From NCBI RefSeq assembly GCF_000218685.1, contig NW_006763296.1, forward strand, positions 858,715-922,714: 64,000 nucleotides of DNA. Reading direction: 5' to 3'. Positions 43,011-53,654 of the stretch are shown here, piece by piece (within the stretch, counting starts at the first letter, position 1; each line of letters begins with the position of its first letter). This stretch comes from Serpula lacrymans var. lacrymans S7.9. Taxonomy: Eukaryota; Basidiomycota; Agaricomycetes; Boletales; Serpulaceae. Under the pieces are notes generated by a model. That model ran no database searches and was not told where the DNA came from. It was given only the letters and a program-made list of their open reading frames with translations. The translations under genes and the position numbers were made by a program.

Positions 43011-43970
43011 TCATGTCCATCTGTCTGTCACCCAAAACTGATGGCTTACCGTTTTTGCAAAAACTCCTACAGCAGTTTGTAGCCCACAGCTAAGCTGTTG
43101 TATCGCCTCTAGAGCCATGTACTCGCATGACCTACACGGTGCGTAGATCTCATTCACCGTCCGTTTCAGCTTCTCCGATAAAATCACTTTACAAGGCGTG
43201 ACTTGCACTCGAGGAATGGCGTCTTCAACATAAGCATTCCACCATCTAGGAATGCCTGCATCGTCCTTGTAGCCTTTGCAGACACTACCTGTATGCACTT
43301 CATGGTAGTCCCGAACTACCAGCCTCCTTGCCCTGTCGAGCCACCCGGTACTTTCTAACAGAGCTTGAGCTGCTGCCCCATACCTCGTATGATAATTTTG
43401 AAGTCGCCCAAAATCCCTTGCACTGATAAACTCCATCTCCTTGACATCCGGAATGTCCGTAAGCGGTTCACACAATGCGTATTGGACTGCCGCCATGGCC
43501 TCTGGTTTTAACCCAAATCTACATGCAACAGCAAACACGCGAAGGGGCGCCTCCATAAACTGAGGACCCGCGAGAGCTTTTCTCGCTTTCTTTTCCAGCT
43601 CCTGAGCTTCATATTTCGTCGACAACTCTAGCATGGCAGCTACGTCTTCCAAAGTCTTCAATTCAGGTTTGTTTGCGATGGTGACAGGCAAACAATGGCC
43701 TAAGAACACGCGCAACGTCTTGCTGTCTTCTGATAGGTGAACGACGAGTAGACCGTCTTTGAAGTCGCTGTTACTATCGCTTGCGCTGTGTATTGGTGAT
43801 GGAGGCTGTGGCTGTGGTAATGCGAATGTGGTTTCAAAGACGGGAGATGCGAGAGATAGTAAGAGTCTGAACATGCGAAGATCTACTTGGTCCGATGAGC
43901 GTATGATGACATCGGCTTTAGGGTGGTTAAAGGGAAAGGCGGCATCGACGGGCTCTGTAGGAGTAGACAT
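43011..43970 (-). CDS. BTB/POZ domain protein
   Basis: Single exon, 319 residues. The BTB domain occupies about residues 12-130: HPKADVIIRSSDQVDLRMFR, LLSLASPVFETTFALPQ (strand and helix signature of the dimerisation domain), SEDSKTLRVFLGHCLP, and the A-L-E-L-S-T-K-Y-E-A-Q-E helix. The C-terminal part is a helical region with LRVFAVACRFGLKPEAMAAV seen in the large expanded basidiomycete BTB family; no Kelch or MATH domain is present. Such proteins are usually considered Cul3 adaptors or transcription cofactors, but expanded fungal members are uncharacterised. Confidence 0.88.
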   Translation of the reverse strand: MSTPTEPVDAAFPFNHPKADVIIRSSDQVDLRMFRLLLSLASPVFETTFALPQPQPPSPIHSASDSNSDFKDGLLVVHLSEDSKTLRVFLGHCLPVTIANKPELKTLEDVAAMLELSTKYEAQELEKKARKALAGPQFMEAPLRVFAVACRFGLKPEAMAAVQYALCEPLTDIPDVKEMEFISARDFGRLQNYHTRYGAAAQALLESTGWLDRARRLVVRDYHEVHTGSVCKGYKDDAGIPRWWNAYVEDAIPRVQVTPCKVILSEKLKRTVNEIYAPCRSCEYMALEAIQQLSCGLQTAVGVFAKTVSHQFWVTDRWT

Positions 43971-45012
43971 GGGCGATATCTGTTGATCAGGTGCTGATAA
44001 ACACTTGTTATGATTCGAGAGACAAGAGGGGGTTCATAAGAGACGTACAGGTTGTGGATAAGGCGTCCAAAACTCGTGTTTCTGAACTCGAGGCTTTTCG
44101 CCGTATTGGTACATGCCTTCAAGAAGTCCAGACAACGTGTCCAGCTGACCATATCAGATAAGGGCTTGTTATGGCGATGAAATGAAAAACGGTATTAGGA
44201 AAACTGATATGGTCCGGTTATACGCCTTCCGTAGTGAATTTTGTGCATCTTGTTTAATTGTCCGATGAATCCTTGAGTCGTTGACAGCGGTGGTAGCTGA
44301 GATAATGGGAGTGCATTGGACATAATTACATTGGAAGCTCATTTTAACACGAGTCTACGTCTACTTGGCTCTTGAGGAAGCGGATCAGTGGAGATTTGCT
44401 CGAGCGCAAGTTGAGAAACTAGGAGCTAAAGAGGGCTGTCATAGGGAGATGCTGAGCGTTGTCCTGAGATACTATTAAAGCGCTGTAAGTATCCTGCAGA
44501 TACTGTACTGCCTAAAGGAGGGCCTTTGAAGAGGATCCACAGACAAGACGCGAGGTGCCATTGGTTGCAAGTTGGTTGCTGTTCTAGCTGGTCACAAAGG
44601 TAGTAAGTGAGCACTGGCGTGCGTAAATTTTATCGTGCAGCTTCGTTGGAGAGCATATTTATGAGAACGCAAAGTAGGAGTGATCCAGCAAAGTGAAACC
44701 AAAGATTTGGCTGTACTGAATGTATCGTTGACTGAGAATCAAAGCCGCGGTAGTAGTGAGTGTTTTTGTTTGCCCATGTCTGGATGTGAAGCTGTTGAGC
44801 AACATATACAAATACACAGATCTCAGATTCCCCCGTTCCTGTCATTTACATTTTGCTAGTGTCAGGCTCTACCCAGTTAAATCACCCAGTACCCTCTAAT
44901 AGCAACGTACATCGGAGGGAAATAACTAGAACATACTGAGTAAGTCCCATATATCGAGCAGAAGCCACTTTTCAATAATCTTACCGACTTATGCTTGGTT
45001 CTTCAGCTAAAC
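43971..45012. other. Intergenic, no gene recognised
   Basis: About 1 kb between divergently transcribed BTB and SGD1/NOM1 genes. Short minus-strand frames near 44426-44845 show no conserved motif. Confidence 0.5.
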
Positions 45013-48000
45013 ATGGCTGGCCGCCGAAATACTTCGAGTACTACTGGGATACGATTACCACAATCTCTACTCGACGATATCAACGAATCTCAAGGTATCT
45101 ACGATATCCTAACTACAGTGCTCAGAATTCTCTTTAACTTTAGGTTTGCTTGGTGCTTTCAGGTCACGACCATGCACGCAGCGGGAAGAAGAAATCAAAC
45201 ATATCTCGCAAGGATGCTAGAAAACAGCAGAGAATGGACGTCAAGAAACGCAAGGCGGAGCACTTCTCGAGCGTTCACTCCCAGAGCAAGATATATGCGG
45301 AAGGCGATCATGTAGAATCGCCGAAGCCAAAGCGTCGGAAGACATCGAAATCTCAGCCATCTGAATCGGCCTCTGCGAAACTTGGCTCTGCTGCAAACAA
45401 CATTCGTGACTCTGAAGGACGTAAAAAAGTGTCTCCTGAAAAGGCTGGTCAACCTGTGAAAGTTGCAAAAATGGCGAAATCAAAACTATCTACTTTGGAT
45501 AAACTTGCTGCTAAAACAGAGACGAAACGCGTCAACGTGGGTGTTCCGCGTACGCGACAGGAGCAAGACGAAGATGCATATATAGCATACCTTGAGGCAA
45601 AACTTGGCTATGGTAAAGGAAAAACATCCAAGGCGACAAAACAAAAGGGCAACGATATAGATGGATTGGATGGTACGTGTTTGGCAGGCTGATGAGGGCG
45701 TTGACTTATTGTGTATCTGTTTCAGACCTGCTGGACTTTACATCTAACATGATGCCCTCCTATTCTCCTGTTTGTTGTTTCCCTCTATACGCTAGTTAAC
45801 TTCTCAATGTGTGGAATAGGGATCTCCAAAGTCTGAATCTGAAAGTAGTGATGATGAAGATAGCGAGGGAGATGTATCTTCGGGAAGTGGAGCGAATTCG
45901 GAGAGAGAAGAAGAGGAAGAGTGGGCAGGATTTGGCCAAGGCTCATCTTCAGATGACGTTGATATGGTGGAAGCAACGACCAATGTCCCTCCAACATCGA
46001 CAGAGGCCGAGCCTGTCACGTCTGGTATACTTCTTCTTCGTCTACATCATTATCCTCCATCTGACAAGTTATCATGCAGGAACGCGCTACGTTCCACCCC
46101 ACCTACGTAAGCAAGCTGGGAACGGTGAAAAGAGCTCAGAAGAGCAACTAAAACTCACGCGACAAATGAAGGGTCTGTTGAATCGGTACGCATATATCTA
46201 ATAATGTTAATTTCTACTTGACGAACCGTTCTTATAGCATGAGCGAGCAAAACATGTCGAGCATACTTGATGGTGTAGAGGAGCTATATCGTAAACATCG
46301 ACGATATGGTGTGTCATGTCTTTAGCTTTTGTTCTGATTTTCATATTCACAATTGGCCAGATGTGACTTCTACGGTGACAACACTACTCATCGATGGAAT
46401 ATCGTCACATTCTATGCTTCTGGACTCATACGTTGTCCTTCATGCGGCATTTGTATCCAGCCTTCATAAACTGATTGGACTTGAATTTGGTACGAACGCA
46501 CGTTCCTCGTGGCAGCAGCACCAGGTCTCACCTCATGTTTTCTGCAGCGGCCTACTTCGTACAGAATGTCGTGGCAACCTATGAACGCCATTTCACTCAA
46601 CTGGAGGAACAGATACCCAACGCAGACTCTGTGGAACCGCAGGATGATCGTGGAAAGGAATGCTCCAACTTGATTGTACTTCTTTCCGAGTTGTACAACT
46701 TCCAGGTGGTCTCGTGTATCCTCGTGTATGATTTGATTCGTCAGTTGTTGGCCAAGGAGTTATCAGAGTTCAACGTGGAGCTGTTGCTCAAAATTCTTCG
46801 AAGTCAGTGGCTATCAGCCCCTTTCTGCATCATTATTGACTTCAATGTTTGGTGGCAGATTCTGGTCAGCAGCTTCGTCTGGACGACCCTTCTGCACTCA
46901 AGGATATTATCACAACGGTACAAACGAGACTAGCAGGTGATAGTGGTACTCTCAGGTACGCAAGCTTTGTGACTGCCCTTATCCTAACTCACCGAGCGTC
47001 AAAATTGTGTAGTTCTCGGACGCGTTTCATGATGGAGACGCTTAACAATCTCAAAAACAATAAGGTGAAGAAAAGTGCCACGCAGCATCAGGGAGGAGAT
47101 GCTATGGAAAGGATGAAGAAATTTATATCTGGTTTGAGCAAAAAACGACATGGTATGTTATCAGTGGTGATTTTCTTGTATGTCATGTACTAACAGGCGA
47201 TATAGTACTAGCTCACGAGCCGCTGCGCGTGTCATTGCAGGACCTCCATTCTGCAGAGAGTAAAGGAAAGTGGTGGTTAGTGGGCGCTGCATGGGGCGGC
47301 GATCCACTTCTCGATCGTCAAGAGACGAGCGCGAGACAAGAGAATGATAATGTTCAAGAAGATCTAAATGATATGTCATTGCTGAAGCTTGCGAAGAAGC
47401 AAGGCATGAACACAGATATTCGACGTAGCATATTTGTTGTATTGATGAGTAGCGACGTGAGTAATCTTCCTTGTATTCGTGAAATGGTATCTTACGTGAT
47501 ATGCATATGCCAGGATTATGTTGATGCTTGCGAGCGGCTATCGCAGCTGAATCTGACAGAAGTCCAACAACGGGAAGTCGTCAGAGTGAATTTGCACTGT
47601 TGTGGCAATGTAAGTCTATCGGTTCCTTTCACTGGTTATTGGTAATCGCCGACACTGACGACTACTTTCCACTTTTTAGGAAAGAAACTATAATCCTTAT
47701 TACACGCTAGTCTGTCAACAGCTCTGCCGAACCTCACACTCGTACAAGGTGACTCTGCAATACTGCCTCTGGGACTTTCTGAGAGATCTTGGCGAAACCA
47801 ATGTTGGTGGTGCTGAGGTCATCAAAAACTTAAATGAAGATGCCACTAGTTTCGATATCAAGAGTATCTCTTCCACTAGAATGGGGAACGTTGCCAAGGC
47901 ATATGCATGGTGGATAACGAGAGACTGTTGTTCTTTGACCATCTTGAAGGTGAGAAGGAAATGGGGTCGTCGAAACTTTATATCTAACTGTCTTTGCAGC

Positions 48001-48308
48001 CTGTTGACTTTACCGTCCTCAAACCTCAAACGCGCAAATTTCTGAAGGACTTGTTCACCAATATCTTCATCGCTAGTCAGATATCTTCGCCAGTGTTTAG
48101 AACAGGCCTCGAACATCTTCCAACAACACGCAATCGCGGAGCTCTGGAAGAGATATTCATCAAGACGACGCGACCGGAGAACCTTGGCCTAGGCTTGATG
48201 TACTTCATGTCGGAAAACTTTCGTGGTGAGGGTGGATTTCTGAAATGGGCTAGTGGTGTTGCGCGAGAGACTTTACAAACCGGGATGGATATCGTCCCGA
48301 GTCTATAA
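45013..48308 (+). CDS. SGD1: Nucleolar MIF4G/MA3 protein Sgd1/NOM1
   Basis: Essential 18S rRNA processing factor of the nucleolus. About a dozen exons from ATG 45013 (MAGRRNTSSTTGIRLPQSLL) to the stop ending at 48308, roughly 800 residues. The N-terminal Lys/Arg-rich region (SGKKKSNISRKDARKQQRMD) is followed by acidic Ser/Glu blocks (SEREEEEEWAGFG), the GTRYVPPHLRKQ motif that precedes the MIF4G domain, MIF4G helices (LTRQMKGLLNRMSEQNMSSI, LAKELSEFNVELLLKILR), and a C-terminal MA3 domain (NTDIRRSIFVVLMSSDDYVD, RNYNPYYTLVCQQLCR, QYCLWDFLRDLGE). Splice sites in the MIF4G part are approximate. The gene converges on EFM4 with 69 bp between stop codons. Confidence 0.9.
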
Positions 48309-48377
48309 CAACCGACCACACGATATCTACAAAATTTCCGAAATATCACGAGTGTGCTACTGCATACGAAATGTGGA

Positions 48378-49306
48378 CTATAGTTCAGGCTTCTTGAACG
48401 CCACGCTGGAGCATATGCTCCCACTTTTACCTCCAAAAGTATATGTTGGGTGTTGTATTCGAGAACTTTGCGAAGAGGCAGGTGAAAACGGGTTTGTGGG
48501 CATAACTACCAATTGACTCACTGGTACTGTAAACCCGTCTTAGGAGTTACAAACTTCGCTGTCAGCTCTTCTTCAGTGAAATTGCAAGCTTTGTATTCAG
48601 AATTAGTTAATAATCATCACTTGGCTCATACTGAGAAAGCCCGACGCACACGTTATCAGGTACAAGCAGCCAGGTTTCAATAATTCTGCAATATGACGAG
48701 GGTAGTTCGCGACTGGCGCGTTTCCATCCTCATCTGGTTTCATCAGAGCAATCGCATCAAACGTGCCTTTGTCCATGATCAGATCCCATGCTGCGTGGCG
48801 GCTGTCCTGTGAGTTCTGGGGTAAAAGAGGGGGATCTTCTTTCAGGAAATCACAAAGATTGAATGTGATGTTTTCTGCTCCGCGCGTCTTTGCAATCGCT
48901 TGGGCGAGCTTGATGGACCCTGCACTGTAGTCTATCCCAGACAACTGCTCGCTCGCATATCCAGCGTCTACTAAAGCAAACAGTAGTGTTCCGTTACCAC
49001 TTCCTATTTCGAGTATCGATGTGTCAGGACTCGGGGGGACATGTTCTATAGCCCATTCGACCATTTTTTCAACTGATTCAACGCCAAACCTGGAAGAGAA
49101 TGAAAAGTCACACTTTAGAAAGAAATGACCAAACTCACCAGATCTCACCCTCATCTCCTATCTCCTCGAAATTGTCGAACTCTTCTTCATATACACTATC
49201 CCAGCTGACATATGGTGATTCGATGGGAGGGAACGAACTCAGGAATACGGTATACCTACTGCTCTTTGGTGCCCAGCTTAGATGGCTGTAGTTCTGCCGT
49301 ACTCAT
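48378..49306 (-). CDS. EFM4: eEF1A lysine methyltransferase Efm4/METTL10-like
   Basis: SAM-dependent class I methyltransferase. The start MSTAELQPSKLGTKEHWDSV joins across an intron to YEEEFDNFEEIGDEGEIWFG, the conserved N-terminal signature. Motif I is ILEIGSGNGTLLFAL, followed by LSGIDYSAGSIKLAQ; the post-motif region has ENITFNLCDFLKED and DLIMDKGTFDAIAL; later ELLKPGCLYLITSCNFTEEE and a C-terminal YTFGGKSGSICSSVAFKK. Five exons fit GT-AG rules. By homology it methylates a lysine of translation elongation factor eEF1A in the cytosol. The 3' end faces SGD1/NOM1 at close range, so 3' UTRs probably overlap. Confidence 0.9.
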
Positions 49307-49627
49307 GGTATATATGAATAGTCTGCACTTGCAATGGTCACAACTAAGAATATGGTGTAGAACGATAGAGAAATATTTTGATCGGGAAAAACGGCGACAT
49401 TTACTTGGCTTAGTCAGCGGAAGTTTCGGGCACCCAGTTCCCAGTTCAACTTCGTCTTGAGACGGAGGGTAAGAAAGATATCAGAGTGGTGTGTGAGGGT
49501 AGATTATAACTATGCGCCATATGATAGAAATACATCGTGCATCTAAATGTATAGCAAGAACCTACAGAAAAGGTTAGCACTAGCGGAAGGTGTGGTAGTA
49601 TGTCTGACCCACCAACTCCAATAAATG

Positions 49628-50000
49628 CTATCGAGATCTGCCATCTGTTTTGTCCAATAGGTCCTTCGCTTCATTAATCTTGCTGGCAAGATAAGGTGAG
49701 CCGCCTCTGTCAGGATGATTCGCAAGCATGATATGTCGGTGAGCATCCTTGAGCTTGGTGCGTAGTGTAGGCCCGTCTCTATGCGCAAGAAGAGACATTA
49801 AAAAAGGCAATGGTTTGAAAAGAAAGCACTTGCTTTAGTCCGAGGACTGCAATTGCCTCTTTACGGTCCATCTTGGACTTGAAGCCTCCCTTTACCCACT
49901 CCTCTGCTGCTCTCTTGCCTATGACACCGTTTCGCAGCAACTGGCGCCCGACAAGAGCAGCAGTGATGGCCCCGACCCCAACGATGACTGGCGTTGCCAT
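49628..50000 (-). CDS. PAM18: TIM23 motor J-protein Pam18/Tim14
   Basis: J-domain co-chaperone stimulating mtHsp70 at the inner-membrane import motor. The N-terminal membrane anchor is [20 protein letters not shown], followed by [28 protein letters not shown] (split by the intron) and the J domain with helix [20 protein letters not shown] (HPD motif present), ending [18 protein letters not shown]. About 105 residues, normal for the family. The single intron (49833-49779) has a GC donor (AA|GCAAGT): only phase 2 joins the two conserved halves and no GT donor does so. Confidence 0.92.
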
Positions 50001-50645
50001 GGTCTCTCAAAAAGCCTTGGAGAGTCGCAAATGAAGGAAAAAGAGGGACAAGCGAAGTCTTTACTCAGATACTTCCAATTCCGTAGGAGACACGTTCGAG
50101 CTCCGACGGTTCGCGGAGACTCTGGAGGCGACACTGGAAATAAAAGCAAACCTATGCCACTATTATTACAACAATCGTCGTCCTAGTGCAAGCTCATGAC
50201 TTGGTCGCCGCTAGTTTTACAGCATTTATGGCTGTTCACTTTGTTTAGGGAACGTGTATGGATGACCTTCCCGGTTTGATGTCTACATTTTCTGTCCAAT
50301 GACAGATCGTCGCTTTGGGCAAGGTACTCTATTCAGCACTAGTCCAGGTCATATCAAACTTCTTGCACTGATCTGTATAGAATTTCAGCAGATGTCGGAA
50401 TAAAAAGACTTTGTTCAGCCTTGGCTATGCATGCCCATCTGTCAAACCGTTGGAGCAAACCGGCATTGATCGCCTTTGGCTCAATGCTACCTTCTTATTG
50501 CTATGAAGATACGGGAACGCCCTTTATCGCGCTCATCATGTAATGTGGACCTACAACGGTCACATTAATAGCTCTAGACGCCCTTACCATCCCTTAAAGC
50601 ATGAGGCTGCCTGCTCCTGTTCCCACCTACCACCCACTTTCAACC
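50001..50645. other. Intergenic between PAM18 and helicase 1
   Basis: Divergent promoters; no coding sequence or repeat recognised. Confidence 0.5.
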
Positions 50646-53367
50646 ATGGCAGATGAGCACATCTCCATAGACCAGAAAATTTTCAGAAAATTTTCATTCC
50701 CCCCCATCCTCGTAGACTCAATTCACGAGAATTCTCTAACAGACGAGATTTTACAGACATTCTTGGAGGGCGCCACAGATGGTGCCATCGGAGTGGCATC
50801 AAGCTACGGCCCTAGGTGTGTTCTCGCTGCCATAGCATTCTCAACACATTCGCGGGTGCTCTTTGTCCGATTTTCTGGCCCCAATTCCAGACATCGTTCA
50901 AAGAAACGTCAGCAGGTCTTTACAGGGAGAGAGCTTCTACAGGATGCTATCTTGTGTCGTCCTGACATGCTGAAGTATTCATTCAAGATGGACCACCTTG
51001 CTGTGGCTCTTTTCTTGGATCTATCTCTCTATATTGTCGGTGGCGTCGATGTCCTCTCAGCCGCTGTGGATGATCGGCGTTCGCCGGAAGCATTCATGAT
51101 GGTTCTAGGAGGCAAACCAACGCTTTATGAGTCCGGCGCGAAGGCCCTTCATCGGAGTAACGAAACCCACAGCACTAAGTTGGCTGATGTATCTCTGCAA
51201 GCATGGGCAGCCTTTCAGGCCGGCACAATGGGTAATCGGTTGCCCACCATACCAAGAATCGACACTAAACGCTTTCGACGACTAGTTCAGTTTTATTTGC
51301 CCTTTGATATTCAGCCGGCTACTGACGTCGTTTCCCTCTCACATTGGACAGCGTTTAAATATACTTGCAAAGATTTGTCGGGATAGCGAGCGTCTCGAGG
51401 CATTGAAACCAACCATTGTTAAGAACGAAGTGGATGCAGAATTCAGCAGCAAAAATGGAAGCCTTTCTTTAACATCGAGCCGCTTCAGAACCAGAATCAT
51501 GCGCTCTAAGACTCAGGTTTGTTTATTCCAAGTTTCTCGTTACAGGTGCTGAAATGTATACGGAAGACAATTATGGTCGAGACGACATCCCAAGGACAAC
51601 TCAACGCTGCAGTTGTTGGATGTGCAACCAGAGTCAATGGGCGCAGTGCGACAATCACGGTGACTGGACGTGTTAACGGAGACCAAGTTCGGTCTGTCAC
51701 AACCATTGGGAAGGAAGCTCCAACGAATGCCGAATCAGAGCGGGAGGCAGTTGTTTTGCAAGCCCTGCAGCAAACAAATACTCTCCTTAGCCGACCGTTT
51801 TTTCAAAGCATATGGATCCCTGCGGCGACTCCTTCGTGGCCCAGAAGTAGTCCGGAGGTAACAAGACCACCGGTATATTACCCACATGCCCCGCTGAACC
51901 CATCTCAAGAGTGCGCAGTACGGAAAATATTATCTTGTAAAGATGAAGACCGCGTTGTAGTTATTCAAGGTCCTCCCGGGACCGGAAAAACAACTGTTAT
52001 AGCAGCGAGCGTTACAAGTATCATGAATTCATCTGACGAATCTCGTACCGTATGGATCGCCGCTCAATCTCACGTTGCCGTGAAAAATATCGCAGAAAAG
52101 CTATGGGATATCCAATTCAAAGACTTTAAGATTTTAGTATCTAAAGACTTTCATTTCGACTGGTCAGTTGAAATTCTCGCACTCGCACGTACTGAACACC
52201 TTGACGGCAATCTGCTTTAGGCATGAGCACCTTTACGAGCAAATCGAAGAATGCGTGATTCGTTCCGACGAATTCCCCAATAATGTCGTTGGCACTGAGC
52301 GTGTTGTTCTTGGGGCTAGAGTCATCCTATGCACTCTAACTATGTTGTCACATCGTAAAATCGGCACCTTCCCTCTGGTCGTCCCTATCAACACTATCAT
52401 ATTTGACGAAGCAAGCCAGATAGAAGTCGGTGACTACCTCCCTATGCTCAACCGTTACCACACCACTCTCGGAAAGCTTGTCTTCATTGGAGATCACAGA
52501 CAACGTGCGCAACCACTTCCACTTTGAACGCTAACGTTGACCTAGTTGTGCGCAGTTGCCCCTTATGGGCAAGATGACGTCGGAAATCTGCAGAGCATTT
52601 TCGACTTTCCACATATGCATAATAAAGCTATTTTCTTGGGTATTCAATGTGTGTTCCTTTCTGTCAGTGAAATAAGAGGCCATGTAATCATTAATCATTG
52701 TGTTATTACAGATCGGATGCCTCATGTCATTGGCGAATTTATATCTCGTCATGTCTATGATAGGAGACTTCAGACTCAGCACAGTATCACTTCTCGGAGT
52801 GCATGTCGTTTTGTCGATGTGCTGAATGGAAAGGAAGAGAAGTCGGGAAAGAGCTGGGTTGTGAGTTTGCAATGCGTGCGTTTTCCAGAGTCAATTTTCA
52901 CATTTCTCTATAGAACCGCAAGGAAGCTGGTATTGTGGTGAATATCTGTCGCATTTATGAGAAGCAAAGCAAGGCATTCCGAGTAATCACACCTTACGAT
53001 GCTCAGCGGTCTCTGATAGAGAAGGAGCTCGAAAGCGCAAAGCTGAAGTGGGAAAACAAATGCTTCAACGTCGATTCTTTCCAAGGTTAGTATATCTCTA
53101 CTTTGTTACTTGGTTATACATTGACTTTGATGTTACTATACAGGAAACGAAGACGAGCATATCATCATATCACTTGTTCGCTCAGAAGGAGTGGGATTTT
53201 TGAAAAATAATCGTCGTACGAATGTCATGCTTACCCGTTGCAAGAAAAGCATGGTCATTTGCACCAGCCGTTCTTTCATCACTAAGAAAGCTGCTTCCAG
53301 TCTCATGGGGAAGCTAGCGGCTACAGTTGGCCCTGTGGCTTGGGTGGGAGTAGAGGCCTTCCGATGA
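50646..53367 (+). CDS. Superfamily 1 (UPF1/DNA2-like) helicase, tandem copy 1
   Basis: Starts MADEHISIDQKIFRKFSFPP (an in-frame ATG at 50601 adds 15 residues) and ends GVEAFR-stop at 53365-53367. About 250 N-terminal residues form a domain I do not recognise, with landmarks VLAAIAFSTHSRVLFVRFSG, GRELLQDAILCRP and MDHLAVALFLDLSLYIVGGV. A linker domain follows (TITVTGRVNGDQVRSVTTIG). Helicase motifs: GPPGTGKTTVIA (I), VWIAAQSHVAVKNIAEKL (Ia), TIIFDEASQIEVGDYLP (II, DEAS), FIGDHRQLAPYGQDD (III, Ala in place of the usual first Pro), YRMPHVIGEFIS (IV), FNVDSFQGNEDEHIIISLVR (V), RRTNVMLTRCKKSMVIC (VI). Introns are many and short. The motifs place it among RNA/DNA helicases of the Upf1 group; substrate unknown. 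It shares the whole architecture with the next gene. Confidence 0.86.
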
Positions 53368-53654
53368 CGATGTAAATTATCAATTCTTGAGTATGCTGTA
53401 TGATTTGTCTTGTTGTAAAGAGTAGCCTGTACGATAAAACTGAAAGTGCAGCGAGAGCTCAGCGCCTTTGTCATGTGTAATCAAGCATGAGCCTGATCGG
53501 GAATAATGAACTTGTGTACGACTATGTTTTATTCCACTCGGGCAAATCCACAGCGCTGCCTCGTTGCATCCGCGTTGCAGGTGGCATTCGTTGCACTTGA
53601 ACCACCTACTTTTCTGCCATATAACCTCCCATCCAACGCATTACTTTTCCAACT

